From positions 3,896-22,857 of the forward strand of contig JAOZIC010000208.1 in NCBI GenBank assembly GCA_026014605.1: DNA of 18,962 nt, given 5' to 3'. Positions 1 to 6,999 of the stretch are shown here, piece by piece. Source of the stretch: Candidatus Bathyarchaeota archaeon. Lineage in GTDB: Archaea > Thermoproteota > Bathyarchaeia > Bathyarchaeales > Bathyarchaeaceae. Below the pieces are notes generated by a model. It worked only from the letters and a program-made list of their open reading frames with translations. It ran no database searches and had not been told where the DNA came from. Position 1 is the stretch's first letter. Each line of letters starts with the position of its first letter. Position numbers and translations under genes: made by a program.

Positions 1-398
1 GGCAGTGCAAGGGCTAGGGGTCCTTTGTTTGTTGTTATTACATGTTTTTTGGTTTTGAACGCGGCTTTGATGTATGACATGCTGGGTTCTGCGTCTTGTA
101 TGTTGGTGGGCGTGAGTTCTACTACGGCTTCGGCTTCTACTGATTCGATTACTTCTAATGCGCCCATGTTTGGTCGTCCGTATGTTGGGTCTGCTGCTAC
201 TGTTCCGTTGTTTTGTTTGAGTTCTAGCATATGCTCTAGGTCTAAGCCTTTTGGGTTTACTGCTGCCCCGCCTTTATCCACTATGGCTACTATTCTTGCG
301 CGAAAACCGTACTGTTTAGCCAGCTCTTTTTTTCTTTGCAATAGTATTTGGGCGAAGCTTTTTCCGACTACTCCCCATCCAACCAAGATTATTCTCAA
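1..398 (-). CDS. hom: Homoserine dehydrogenase, N-terminal part (runs off the window)
   Basis: This enzyme reduces L-aspartate 4-semialdehyde to L-homoserine with NAD(P)H, at the branch leading to threonine and methionine. About 132 residues are visible on the reverse complement. They begin LRIILVGWGVVGKSFAQ, a Rossmann nucleotide-binding loop of the G-x-G-x-x-G type. The family signatures ELTPTN and TTNKGPLALAL follow, the latter close to the window edge. The frame has no ATG before the loop. I place the start at a TTG (398-396) because a GGGAG ribosome site lies 9 bases upstream. The C-terminal catalytic and any ACT domain lie outside the window. The other threonine-pathway genes here are the ApgM-like gene (785-1999) and the threonine synthase-like gene (13500-14900), but neither is in an operon with it. 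Family assignment is firm; the exact start is less so. Confidence 0.9.
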   Translation of the reverse strand, partial: MRIILVGWGVVGKSFAQILLQRKKELAKQYGFRARIVAIVDKGGAAVNPKGLDLEHMLELKQNNGTVAADPTYGRPNMGALEVIESVEAEAVVELTPTNIQDAEPSMSYIKAAFKTKKHVITTNKGPLALAL

Positions 399-464
399 TG
401 TTTTGTTCTCCCGGCATGCGTGATTAATTGTGTAGTTTGAATCTTCTGTATTTACGGTTACGTG

Positions 465-474
465 TTATAAATAA
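465..474 (-). promoter_or_regulatory. Candidate TATA box for homoserine dehydrogenase
   Basis: On the minus strand this reads TTATTTATAA, an archaeal TATA-like element. A start about 25 bases downstream (near 443) would leave a leader of about 45 bases that includes the GGGAG ribosome site. Seen by eye; the start site is inferred. Confidence 0.4.
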
Positions 475-510
475 TAATCGCGCCCAAACACTGCTGGTTT
501 TTGATACTGC

Positions 511-520
511 TTATATAATT
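511..520 (+). promoter_or_regulatory. Candidate TATA box for the 74-residue gene
   Basis: TTATATAATT sits 33 bases before the ATG at 553, so transcription would start near 541 and give a leader of only about 12 bases. With the minus-strand box at 465-474 it forms a divergent promoter region. Confidence 0.5.
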
Positions 521-552
521 CAACCTAAATAACCAAAAACGGTGCACCAACA

Positions 553-777
553 ATGAGCAACAGCGACGATTTAGATTTCAAAGAAGCCTACAACAACTGG
601 GCAGAAAAAATTGAGTACCATCAACATCAAATCTTTTTGGAAACAGCAGAACTAGTCAAACTGCTTAAACAAAAACACGTGTCGGCAAAAACAAAAAACG
701 AAATTATGATAATTGTTAAGGGACTAAAGGCAACCACGAAATCTGTTGCTAAAGTTTTGGAAAAAAACATGAAGTAA
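553..777 (+). CDS. Small hypothetical protein, 74 residues, helical
   Basis: I do not recognise this family. The protein is lysine- and glutamate-rich with no cysteine and no membrane segment. Its pattern suggests two or three amphipathic helices: residues 8-40 (around EKIEYHQHQIFLETAELVKLL) and 44-73 (a basic stretch ending KVLEKNMK). Support for a real gene comes from a clear TATA box at 511-520, codon use like neighbouring genes, and a stop 7 bases from the convergent stop of the ApgM-like gene. No strong ribosome site precedes the ATG, which fits a very short leader. It could be a small DNA- or protein-binding helical protein, but nothing in the sequence proves that. Confidence 0.7.
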   Translation: MSNSDDLDFKEAYNNWAEKIEYHQHQIFLETAELVKLLKQKHVSAKTKNEIMIIVKGLKATTKSVAKVLEKNMK

Positions 778-784
778 ACTGTGG

Positions 785-1999
785 TTACTGTTTGGTGCCT
801 CTGAAAACTAGGTTCATGAATGCTTCTCCTTCAATTAAACCAAAACCGCCACTTTTTGCGGAGTCTTCATCGAACTTTGTAACTTCGTCGGCTTTGGTGT
901 CTGGAGAATAAATCGCAAATGGCACTGGGTCGCTTGTGTGAGTACCCACTGTGATGGGTGTTGGGTGGTCTGGCAAAACAGCAACTGTGCATTCTTCGTT
1001 TAAGCCATCCAAAATGTTTCCGAGCAACCGTTTGTCTAAATCTTCTATTGTTTTCACTTTCAGTTCGTAATCTTTGCCGTGGCCTGCCTCGTCAGGAGCC
1101 TCAACATGAACAAAAACAAAATCACATTCCTTAAGCGCGTCTAACGCTGCCTGCGCTTTGCCTTCATAGTTTGTGTTATACAGACCTGTAGCGCCTTCTA
1201 CTTCAACGATTTTCATGCCCGTGTAAACGCCGATTCCTTTAACCAAATCAACCGCAGTAATAACCGCACCTTCCACACCATACCTTTCTAGAAACAACGG
1301 CATGCTTGGTTTTCTACCACCGCCCCATGGCCAAATCATGTTACCAACGTTCTTACCCGCCTCTTTTCGGGCAACGTTAACAGGGTGATTTTCCAGTATT
1401 TTATTTGAATCCAAAATCATTTTACTTAACATGTCTGCGGTGTTCTTTGTTTGTTCAGAACTGTTTTTTGGCAAAACCTGTGAAATTTCCACCCCAATTG
1501 CGTTATGTGGCGGGGTACACTCTACAATTTCTGGGTACATGTAGTTTCTTAACACCAAAAAATGGCGGTAGTCTAATCCTTCAAAGAATTCGATATTGCC
1601 TTTTTGTTCAAAGTTCTGTTTCACAGATTCTATTAACTTTGAAGATTCACTGTTCGTGATATGACCCGCAGAATAATCCACTATTTTGCCGTCTTTTTCT
1701 GTGATTATGTTACAGCGGTAGGCTACGTCGTTTTGGTTTAACTCAATATTTCTGGCGGCAGCTTCAAGAGGTCCTCGTCCAGTGTAGTATATGCGGGGGT
1801 CGTAACCCATCACGGAAAGGATTGCAGGTCCAGAACCCGGTGTTATGTTATCTGGAACTGTTTTTAGCAACCCACAACAGCCCTTGGCCGCAAGTTTATC
1901 CATGTTTGGTTTGTTTGCAACCTGCAATGGTGTTTTGTTGCCCAGCTGTGGCACTGGGTAGTCTGCCATTCCGTCCCCGAGAACTATTATGTATTTCAT
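785..1999 (-). CDS. apgM: ApgM-like alkaline phosphatase-superfamily enzyme; proposed homoserine kinase clade or phosphoglycerate mutase
   Basis: The 404-residue protein belongs to the archaeal cofactor-independent phosphoglycerate mutase group of the alkaline phosphatase superfamily. It starts KYIIVLGDGMADYP, with metal ligand D9. PGSGPAILSVMGYDP carries the expected nucleophile S56. YTGRGPLEAAA, VHVEAPDEAGHG (D303, H307) and LPDHPTPI...GTHTSDPVPF (D344, H345, H354) complete the metal site. The N-terminal wording and DYSAGHI match the clade I know as TIGR02535, proposed to supply homoserine kinase activity where ThrB is absent. Homoserine dehydrogenase lies under 400 bases away, which supports that role, but glycolytic 2-/3-phosphoglycerate mutase activity is not excluded. 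Oddity: the residue after S56 is usually Asp (PGSD) and is Gly here. It lies 63 bases downstream of the aminopeptidase gene, so the two are probably cotranscribed. Confidence 0.9.
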   Translation of the reverse strand: MKYIIVLGDGMADYPVPQLGNKTPLQVANKPNMDKLAAKGCCGLLKTVPDNITPGSGPAILSVMGYDPRIYYTGRGPLEAAARNIELNQNDVAYRCNIITEKDGKIVDYSAGHITNSESSKLIESVKQNFEQKGNIEFFEGLDYRHFLVLRNYMYPEIVECTPPHNAIGVEISQVLPKNSSEQTKNTADMLSKMILDSNKILENHPVNVARKEAGKNVGNMIWPWGGGRKPSMPLFLERYGVEGAVITAVDLVKGIGVYTGMKIVEVEGATGLYNTNYEGKAQAALDALKECDFVFVHVEAPDEAGHGKDYELKVKTIEDLDKRLLGNILDGLNEECTVAVLPDHPTPITVGTHTSDPVPFAIYSPDTKADEVTKFDEDSAKSGGFGLIEGEAFMNLVFRGTKQ

Positions 2000-2062
2000 T
2001 TGTTTCGCTGTTCCTTTGTTGCCGTTTTTGGTTGTTTGAATACTTGTTTGTTTTGTGGTGTT

Positions 2063-3079
2063 TTACTGTATCTGTTTTTCTGTGCAGAACCGTCCATTCT
2101 CCAGAACTGTGACTGTTTCTCCACCCTTTTTGGTAACTTTCACTGTAGGCTCAGACATAAGCAAATCCATGTGATTTTTTGAAGGATTCTTCCCATGCGG
2201 CATATCTGTGTTTGCTCCAAAGGCAACATGGACCGTAGCAAACATTTTTTCAGTTTCCAAAAACTCGTCCACAAACCGTGCTTTTTTGTTGATGCCAAAC
2301 GCAAACTCTCCAACAACATCCGCCCACTCATCCGTTGCGAACGTTGCCTTAATTCTGCGTATGTGGTCTGGGTCTTCACAGGAGACCGTTTTAGCTTTAC
2401 CGTTTTCTGCAATAACTTCTATTGGTTTTCGTAGTTTACCAATACCGCCAACTGCCATGTCGCACACAAGTTTTCCGTTCAATGAATCTTCAACTGGGGC
2501 TACTATTACTTCGCCTGTGGGCAGGTTCATCCACTTCATTGTTTCCCAGTTCAGTTTTGTGTCGGTGAAAAACTTTCGGTCTTTCGCACTTAATGTCAAA
2601 TTCGTTCCTTTCGGAGTGGTGATGTGAACCGTGACCGTGTCTTCTAGTGTTTTCATGAGATTTGTTGCGAGGCTCTGTATCTGTTCATGTTCTGTTGGTG
2701 TAAGAGCCAACGCACCCTCCGTTAACATGTCAATGGTTACTCCCGGACAGTGCCCTAAACGGGATTTGTGGTCTGATGTCTGCTTTTTTATCAGTTTAAT
2801 TCGAAACGGTGTTTCTTCACGGTTTCCAGATAGCAGATTGATGAAAATGTCCACTTTTTGGTCTAGAAACTGTTGCAGTGTTTGCGGGATTTCTTTTCTT
2901 GGTGTTTGAGGTTTTGCCAAAACTACTAGTGTAGTCTTTAGCTCTAATGATAATGCACCTTTTTCAAACGCTTTCCCAACATCAATCTTTTCGTTATCAC
3001 AAACTATCACGATGTGCTCGTTTGGTGCGGCTTCAAGCACCTTTTCTAATGCGTTTTTGGCGGCTTCCCACGCTTGCAT
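2063..3079 (-). CDS. M29-type metalloaminopeptidase (COG2309, leucyl aminopeptidase family)
   Basis: This 338-residue protein resembles the COG2309 aminopeptidases, cytosolic two-metal enzymes that remove N-terminal residues from peptides. The N-terminal half has the alternating sheet-helix pattern of that family. The C-terminal half has GEVIVAPVEDSLNG, then VVGEFAFGINKKA (E258), acidic E275 and E277, VHVAFGAN (H284), and KNHMDLLM (H303 and D305), which correspond to expected metal ligands. It is shorter than the roughly 410-residue bacterial AmpS/PepS enzymes but fits archaeal members. AGGTGA lies 6 bases before the ATG, which settles the start. The ApgM-like gene follows after 63 bases. A transpeptidase or non-peptidase role for this branch cannot be excluded. 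Confidence 0.84.
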   Translation of the reverse strand: MQAWEAAKNALEKVLEAAPNEHIVIVCDNEKIDVGKAFEKGALSLELKTTLVVLAKPQTPRKEIPQTLQQFLDQKVDIFINLLSGNREETPFRIKLIKKQTSDHKSRLGHCPGVTIDMLTEGALALTPTEHEQIQSLATNLMKTLEDTVTVHITTPKGTNLTLSAKDRKFFTDTKLNWETMKWMNLPTGEVIVAPVEDSLNGKLVCDMAVGGIGKLRKPIEVIAENGKAKTVSCEDPDHIRRIKATFATDEWADVVGEFAFGINKKARFVDEFLETEKMFATVHVAFGANTDMPHGKNPSKNHMDLLMSEPTVKVTKKGGETVTVLENGRFCTEKQIQ

Positions 3080-3124
3080 ACTATTTCACCTAAAAATTGT
3101 TGATTACTTGTTTGTTACACAAGC

Positions 3125-4003
3125 CTAGTTGCATGTCTGCTTTTTTTGTTTTCGCCGCTTAATTATAACATACAACGAAACCGCAACACTTCCAACCAAT
3201 ATCACTATGATTAAGTAGAGTTCTTCTGGTGCTAGTTCTCGGCTGAAAGATTCTTGCTGGTCACTAAATGTTACTACCAAGTCTCCGTGCAGTGGTTTAG
3301 AGTATTCAGAAACAATCTGCATTGTCACAGTTTTAGTCCCACTTTCTTCGGTAGTCTCAAAATCAGGGGTGTTTACTGTTCCGTCTGGTGTTACTGTTGT
3401 TATCTGCAGTTCTGAGGCAGGTGTTTCAAATATAATTGTAAAGTCTGCTATTGACTTGTTGCTCCACGGAAAAAGATACGGGCTTATGTTAATGTCGTAA
3501 ACAAACGTGTTGTTGCCGTTAATTTGTTGAATTGGGTGTTCATAATGAATCTTTAACATAAACTCGTCTGGCGCAGATTCGATAACGCATGAAATCATTG
3601 GCCAATCGCCGATTGGTGTAGCGTGTGTTGCTTCGGGAAAAGTTTGGGTGTAGTTGCTCCAAGATAGCTCTGTTTCGTTTAGGGTCACCGAAATGTTGGT
3701 GGTTCCTGGGGGTGTGGGGTAAACCATCTGAAGGTCTTCGCCCGTAAATGTAGCCAAAGAGTATTCTATTGCGTCTGTTTGGTTTAAGCAACCAAGGTCG
3801 ACTTTGGTCATTGGATATGTTCCGTCAACTTTTGCCCACAATGTTTGGTCTATCTTGTAGATTGTGTAGTTGATGTATTCTTGGGGCATTTTAAGCGAAA
3901 ACGTCGGAATCGCATTTGCGTGAACAAAAGGTAATCCAATTGTTGTTAACGACAAACAAGCGAATAGTATTAATACAACTCGGAAAAACGTTCTTTTTTT
4001 CAT
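3125..4003 (-). CDS. Secreted, C-terminally membrane-anchored protein of unknown function
   Basis: The 292-residue protein has a classical signal peptide: basic MKKRTFFR, a hydrophobic stretch to about residue 26, then a likely cut after HANA. A long extracytoplasmic beta-rich region follows with many N-x-S/T sequons (for example NQT, NIS, NET, NYT, NNT, NIS, NKS), consistent with archaeal N-glycosylation. A single helix near residues 261-283 (YLIIVILVGSVAVSLYVII) then leads to a basic RRKQKKQ tail. This is a type I surface protein with its bulk outside the cell. I recognise no enzyme motif. AGGAA lies just before the ATG. It begins 22 bases after the stop of the 56-residue membrane protein, so the two are probably one operon under the paired operator-like sites at 4249-4309. 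Confidence 0.85.
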   Translation of the reverse strand: MKKRTFFRVVLILFACLSLTTIGLPFVHANAIPTFSLKMPQEYINYTIYKIDQTLWAKVDGTYPMTKVDLGCLNQTDAIEYSLATFTGEDLQMVYPTPPGTTNISVTLNETELSWSNYTQTFPEATHATPIGDWPMISCVIESAPDEFMLKIHYEHPIQQINGNNTFVYDINISPYLFPWSNKSIADFTIIFETPASELQITTVTPDGTVNTPDFETTEESGTKTVTMQIVSEYSKPLHGDLVVTFSDQQESFSRELAPEELYLIIVILVGSVAVSLYVIIKRRKQKKQTCN

Positions 4004-4025
4004 TGGTCTTTTCCTGTTGCTAACA

Positions 4026-4196
4026 TTAAACCTCTTGTTTAGGCGACACTTTAAGGATTACGATGCCAACTGCAACCAAATAAACTGCGGCGATGATTGT
4101 AACTGCGTAAACTTGTTCTTCTTGTGATGTTGATGCACAATATCCCAGTAAAAACGAAAACACCATCATGGGTACTAATAGTACGTATTTATTCAT
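4026..4196 (-). CDS. Small membrane protein, 56 residues, two helices
   Basis: This short gene reads MNKYVLLVPMMVFSFLLGYC, then a polar loop ASTSQEEQ, a second hydrophobic stretch from about residue 30 to 48, and the tail KVSPKQEV. Two membrane helices are predicted, with a short loop between them. GGATG lies 7 bases before the ATG, and a weak TATA-like TTTTATT (minus strand, 4234-4240) would start transcription near 4211. The stop is 22 bases before the secreted protein gene at 4003, so the pair looks like a two-gene operon and the small protein may be its membrane partner. The first hydrophobic stretch ends in a cysteine, but LLGYC is not a good lipobox. Function unknown. Confidence 0.62.
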   Translation of the reverse strand: MNKYVLLVPMMVFSFLLGYCASTSQEEQVYAVTIIAAVYLVAVGIVILKVSPKQEV

Positions 4197-4248
4197 GGAT
4201 GGGCATCCAACACATTATGGGTGCAGAATTTTGAATAAAACGTTTTTT

Positions 4249-4309
4249 GTAAAGATTTCTTGACCAAAAAAAGTACAATACAAGAACAGTTTAGTCAAGA
4301 TTTCTTGAC
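4249..4309. promoter_or_regulatory. Two copies of a 16-base palindrome, likely operator sites
   Basis: At 4294-4309 the sequence is a perfect dyad, GTCAAGA-TT-TCTTGAC. At 4249-4264 the same dyad occurs with one change (GTAAAGA in the left arm). Both copies are followed by CA, and their centres are 45 bases apart. They sit directly upstream of the promoter region of the 4196-to-3125 operon and downstream of the cooC terminator. A further half site, TCAAGAAA, at 4313-4320 pairs with TTTCTTGA at 4301-4308. Dimeric winged-helix regulators bind sites like this; which regulator is unknown. Confidence 0.45.
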
Positions 4310-4316
4310 CAATCAA

Positions 4317-4350
4317 GAAAAATAAAAACTGGAAAAAAACAGTTTCCAGT
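4317..4350 (-). terminator. Intrinsic-type terminator after cooC
   Basis: On the minus strand, ACTGGAAA and TTTCCAGT form a perfect 8-base stem (4343-4350 with 4328-4335) around a 7-base loop. A T-rich run, TTTTATTTTT, follows at once. It lies 17 bases past the cooC stop, where a terminator is expected. Archaea also end transcription at T-runs alone, so the stem may not be essential. Confidence 0.6.
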
Positions 4351-4366
4351 AACTTAGCTGACTGTG

Positions 4367-5131
4367 TTAGTATCCTGCTTTTTGCAATATCGCTTTAACC
4401 GATTTGTATGCCACCGAGCTTTCTGGCAAGTCGATTAGTGATTTGCCTTGAAGTACGTAGTTTTCTACTTCTTTGTCGTAGTCGATTTTTCCTAGGTACT
4501 GTAAATCTATTCTTTTTTCAATCTCTTCTGCACCCCAATCTGCGGGGATTCGGTTGCCTCCAACCACGTAGAAGTTGTTGAATTCAATTTTTACTTCGTT
4601 AGCGATTTTGTATGCTCTCTCAACATGATGGAACGATTTCTGTGACGGGTCTATAATGTCAAATATATCATCGACTTTGGATGTAATTCTCCTGTTTAGG
4701 TGCTCTAGTCCACCGGGAGAGTCCATAATTACGTACTTGTATGTTTTTGTCAGTCCTGCCAGTGCATTTTTCAGGGCTGTGTTCGGAAGGCAGTAACATC
4801 CTTCTATGAATTTGGTTCCAATTGCCATAAAATCGAATTGGTCGCCTTCGTAGAGTCCAACTTCCCAGATTTTGCTTTCTATACGTTTTGATGGGGGAAC
4901 TCCAACTGTTGTGCCTCCGCCCTCCAAAAAGGTTTCAACCAGCAGTTCGGAAACGGTTTTTCGTCCTTCTTCTTTGAGGTCGATTCCAACCATTTCTGAA
5001 AGGTTCTGGTCTGGGTCCACGTCTATTAGCAGAATGGGGGTTTCGCCTTTTTCGATGAAATATTTGGTCATTAATGAAACAAATGTTGTTTTGCCGCTTC
5101 CGCCTCTACCCATTGTAACTAATCTTTTCAT
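4367..5131 (-). CDS. cooC: CooC-type ATPase, carbon monoxide dehydrogenase nickel-insertion family
   Basis: This P-loop ATPase of the MinD/CooC group normally helps load nickel into carbon monoxide dehydrogenase. The frame extends upstream to another ATG, but I choose the internal ATG at 5131 because GGAAGGA sits exactly 7 bases before it and the family begins this way. That gives 254 residues. The deviant Walker A is GRGGSGKTT (residues 8-16). DVDPDQNL and DSPGGLEHLNRR are the expected switch segments. A CxC motif falls at C112 and C114, which is where CooC1 of Carboxydothermus binds metal. Oddity: the signature lysine of the deviant Walker A (K-GG-x-GK) is an arginine, R9. No dehydrogenase or other Wood-Ljungdahl gene is in the window. 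It has its own TATA box and a clear terminator. Delivery of another metal is possible. Confidence 0.86.
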   Translation of the reverse strand: MKRLVTMGRGGSGKTTFVSLMTKYFIEKGETPILLIDVDPDQNLSEMVGIDLKEEGRKTVSELLVETFLEGGGTTVGVPPSKRIESKIWEVGLYEGDQFDFMAIGTKFIEGCYCLPNTALKNALAGLTKTYKYVIMDSPGGLEHLNRRITSKVDDIFDIIDPSQKSFHHVERAYKIANEVKIEFNNFYVVGGNRIPADWGAEEIEKRIDLQYLGKIDYDKEVENYVLQGKSLIDLPESSVAYKSVKAILQKAGY

Positions 5132-5180
5132 TATGATGTCCTTCCATCCCATTTGGTATGCAATAAAATTGCTTCACACA

Positions 5181-5188
5181 ATTTATAG
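5181..5188 (-). promoter_or_regulatory. Candidate TATA box for cooC
   Basis: The minus strand reads CTATAAAT, 50 bases before the chosen ATG. Transcription would start near 5158 and give a leader of about 27 bases containing GGAAGGA. The box abuts the stop of the upstream gene, which suggests cooC can be expressed separately from it. Confidence 0.5.
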
Positions 5189-6325
5189 TTATTCAATTTT
5201 GATCGGTTGCTCGATTTTGTAGTCAGTAACAACATTTATTGTGCCCTCAAACTCGGAGTCAAGCTCAGGGTCGCCAGTGTCAACTTTGAGCCTTTTGAGG
5301 TGCTTCATCTTATTCTCCGTGGCAATTACGATTATGTTTTCTTTGCCAACTTTTCTGATGACCTTGGGACTAATCTGCTGGTTTCCTCGACCAAAAATAA
5401 AACCCTGACCACCAATCGGTGTAACAATAATCTTGGCAGGTTTATCCCCAATTATTTCCAGTATCTGCTGTTCGTTGACGTCTTTTGTTATAATCTTTTT
5501 GTTAACAAAAATATCCACGCCCAGAAGCGTCTTTTTTTCATCCAACAAATCACCTATGGTTCGTGTGGTGGTTCCCGCCGAAACCACATAGAAAACGTTG
5601 TCTTCCATGTTTTCTGTAATGTAAATTGCGATAGCTGCTTGGTTGCGTAACTCGCTTTCTGTCATGGGTGATGCCATCTTGGCGCCCTGAATCAGTGTTG
5701 GTTCGTAGGGGCTGAGCAAATAACCGTGTAGTCGTGCTGAAACTCTGCCTTGTCTGAATAGTTCTTCGTCTATGTCCATTACTTCTGCTTCCCAAAGCGG
5801 TATGTGATTGTTAAGATACCGTAATGCAATTCTTGCGGCGGCTTTTGGGTCAACGCCAAAAACTGCGCTGTGCATTTTAACGCCTGTGGGAACGCCTAAA
5901 ACTGGGAGCCTTGAGTCAACTGCGTTTAATACGTCTCGGGCTGTGCCGTCTCCACCGCAGAAGACTAGTAAGTCAACTTTTTGTTCGGCAATTTGTTTTG
6001 CAGCATTTAGTGTGTCTTGGTTGCTGGTTGATTGTTTTGTTTCACCAAAAACTGTACATTCAAAATTCTGGTTTTTTGCTTCGGTTTCTCCCATTAAACC
6101 TGCTCCAACCATCAAACGAATGTTTGGGTTGTACTTTTTTAGTTCAGAAAGAAAAATTTCTGCCCGTGAAGGCGCCACGGGTTTAGCTCCCAAAAATAGT
6201 GCTTTTTGTAGAATTTCTTTTCCATCTGTGCCTTTTAGTCCAACTGCGCCGCCCATGCCTGCAATGGGGTTAACGATGAACCCCACTGTTTTTTGTATGT
6301 TCTGTTTTTGGGCTTGGTGTTCCAA
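5189..6325 (-). CDS. ATP-NAD kinase family protein (COG3199)
   Basis: The 378-residue protein belongs to the COG3199 branch of the NAD kinase/diacylglycerol kinase fold. Near the N-terminus it has VGFIVNPIAGMGGAVGLKGTDG (residues 14-35), and FCGGDGTARDV places the diagnostic GGDGT at 124-128. LGVPTGVKMHSAVF and SAGTTTR are further conserved glycine- and threonine-rich segments of this branch, and FIFGRGNQQISPKVI lies near the end. Members are annotated as predicted polyphosphate/ATP-NAD kinases, and the true substrate is generally unproven. The start is a TTG (6325) with AAGGA 7 bases upstream. It follows thioredoxin by 41 bases, so cotranscription is likely. A second NAD kinase relative of the standard type is at 16057-16785, so this one may phosphorylate something else. 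Confidence 0.87.
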   Translation of the reverse strand: MEHQAQKQNIQKTVGFIVNPIAGMGGAVGLKGTDGKEILQKALFLGAKPVAPSRAEIFLSELKKYNPNIRLMVGAGLMGETEAKNQNFECTVFGETKQSTSNQDTLNAAKQIAEQKVDLLVFCGGDGTARDVLNAVDSRLPVLGVPTGVKMHSAVFGVDPKAAARIALRYLNNHIPLWEAEVMDIDEELFRQGRVSARLHGYLLSPYEPTLIQGAKMASPMTESELRNQAAIAIYITENMEDNVFYVVSAGTTTRTIGDLLDEKKTLLGVDIFVNKKIITKDVNEQQILEIIGDKPAKIIVTPIGGQGFIFGRGNQQISPKVIRKVGKENIIVIATENKMKHLKRLKVDTGDPELDSEFEGTINVVTDYKIEQPIKIE

Positions 6326-6366
6326 AGAATTGTCCTTCTTTTTGTTTGTTGATTTGTTACTGTTTG

Positions 6367-6729
6367 TTAAAGATATTTTTTAACAGCATTTTCAAGTGGG
6401 TCGCGTCCTACTGCGCCAACTATTTTTTCGACTACTGTTCCCTCTTTGAAGATTACGAAGTGGGGTATGCTCATGATTCCGTACATGCTTGCGATTTGAG
6501 GGTTTTCGTCTACGTTGACTTTTCCGAAGAATGCTTTTCCTGCGTAGGCTTTTGCTAGTTCTTCCATTACTGGTGCCATCATTCTGCAGGGCATGCACCA
6601 GTCTGCCCAGAAATCAATTACCATTGGTGTTTTTACGTTTTTTAACAATGATGAAAACGTGTTCTGGTTGATTTTAACTGCATTTCCTTGTTGGCTTGCA
6701 GCTATTAATTGTTCAATTTCTCCATCCAT
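6367..6729 (-). CDS. trxA: Thioredoxin with a CMPC active site
   Basis: This cytosolic dithiol-disulfide oxidoreductase of 120 residues has an N-terminal extension of about 20 residues before the thioredoxin fold. The active site is WADWCMPCRM, with redox cysteines C45 and C48. The usual CGPC is CMPC here, a variant seen in archaeal and some bacterial thioredoxins. The cis-proline segment is SIPHFVIF (P89), and the fold ends with the usual EKIVGAVGRDPLENAVKKYL helix. The reading frame runs 6 codons further upstream, but the ATG at 6729 has a near-perfect GGAGGTGA 8 bases before it, so I use that start. It is divergent from copA, with 270 bases between the starts. It is probably cotranscribed with the COG3199 gene. 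A role in metal or redox stress is plausible from context only. Confidence 0.93.
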   Translation of the reverse strand: MDGEIEQLIAASQQGNAVKINQNTFSSLLKNVKTPMVIDFWADWCMPCRMMAPVMEELAKAYAGKAFFGKVNVDENPQIASMYGIMSIPHFVIFKEGTVVEKIVGAVGRDPLENAVKKYL

Positions 6730-6904
6730 TGTGCTGGTCACCTCCAAAAAAACATATGATGTTGTTTAATTTGTCAGTCTATGGGAGTCATTAAAAGCTT
6801 ATGGTTTTGTTGTTGAACTGAGGTATACTACTTATAAAGATATATCTTAAAAAGAAATAGTTAAATATTTTCAAAAGCACTAACAACAATAATATCAACA
6901 TACA

Positions 6905-6931
6905 CGGGTAAAACAGTAACCCGCTTTATAC
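6905..6931 (+). promoter_or_regulatory. copA promoter: dyad next to a TATA box
   Basis: CGGGT (6905-6909) and ACCCG (6919-6923) form an inverted repeat with a 9-base spacer. It is followed directly by CTTTATAC (6924-6931), a TATA-like element placing the start near 6955. A third copy in inverted orientation, ACCCGTG, lies at 6977-6983 near the ribosome site and matches CACGGGT at 6903-6909. This arrangement suits a metal-responsive regulator of copA, but no regulator gene is in the window. Confidence 0.4.
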
Positions 6932-6999
6932 TGAATTTAATGTTAACAAAACTCCTTCACGCCAAACCCATGTACCACCCGTGAAAAGAGGAAACAGAA

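Noticed and set aside
25..423. Plus-strand 132-residue open frame
   Set aside because: Antisense to homoserine dehydrogenase, whose protein motifs are unmistakable on the minus strand.
6367..6729. CMPC thioredoxin as a novel enzyme
   Set aside because: Variation between the two active-site cysteines is common in archaeal thioredoxins; nothing else is unusual.
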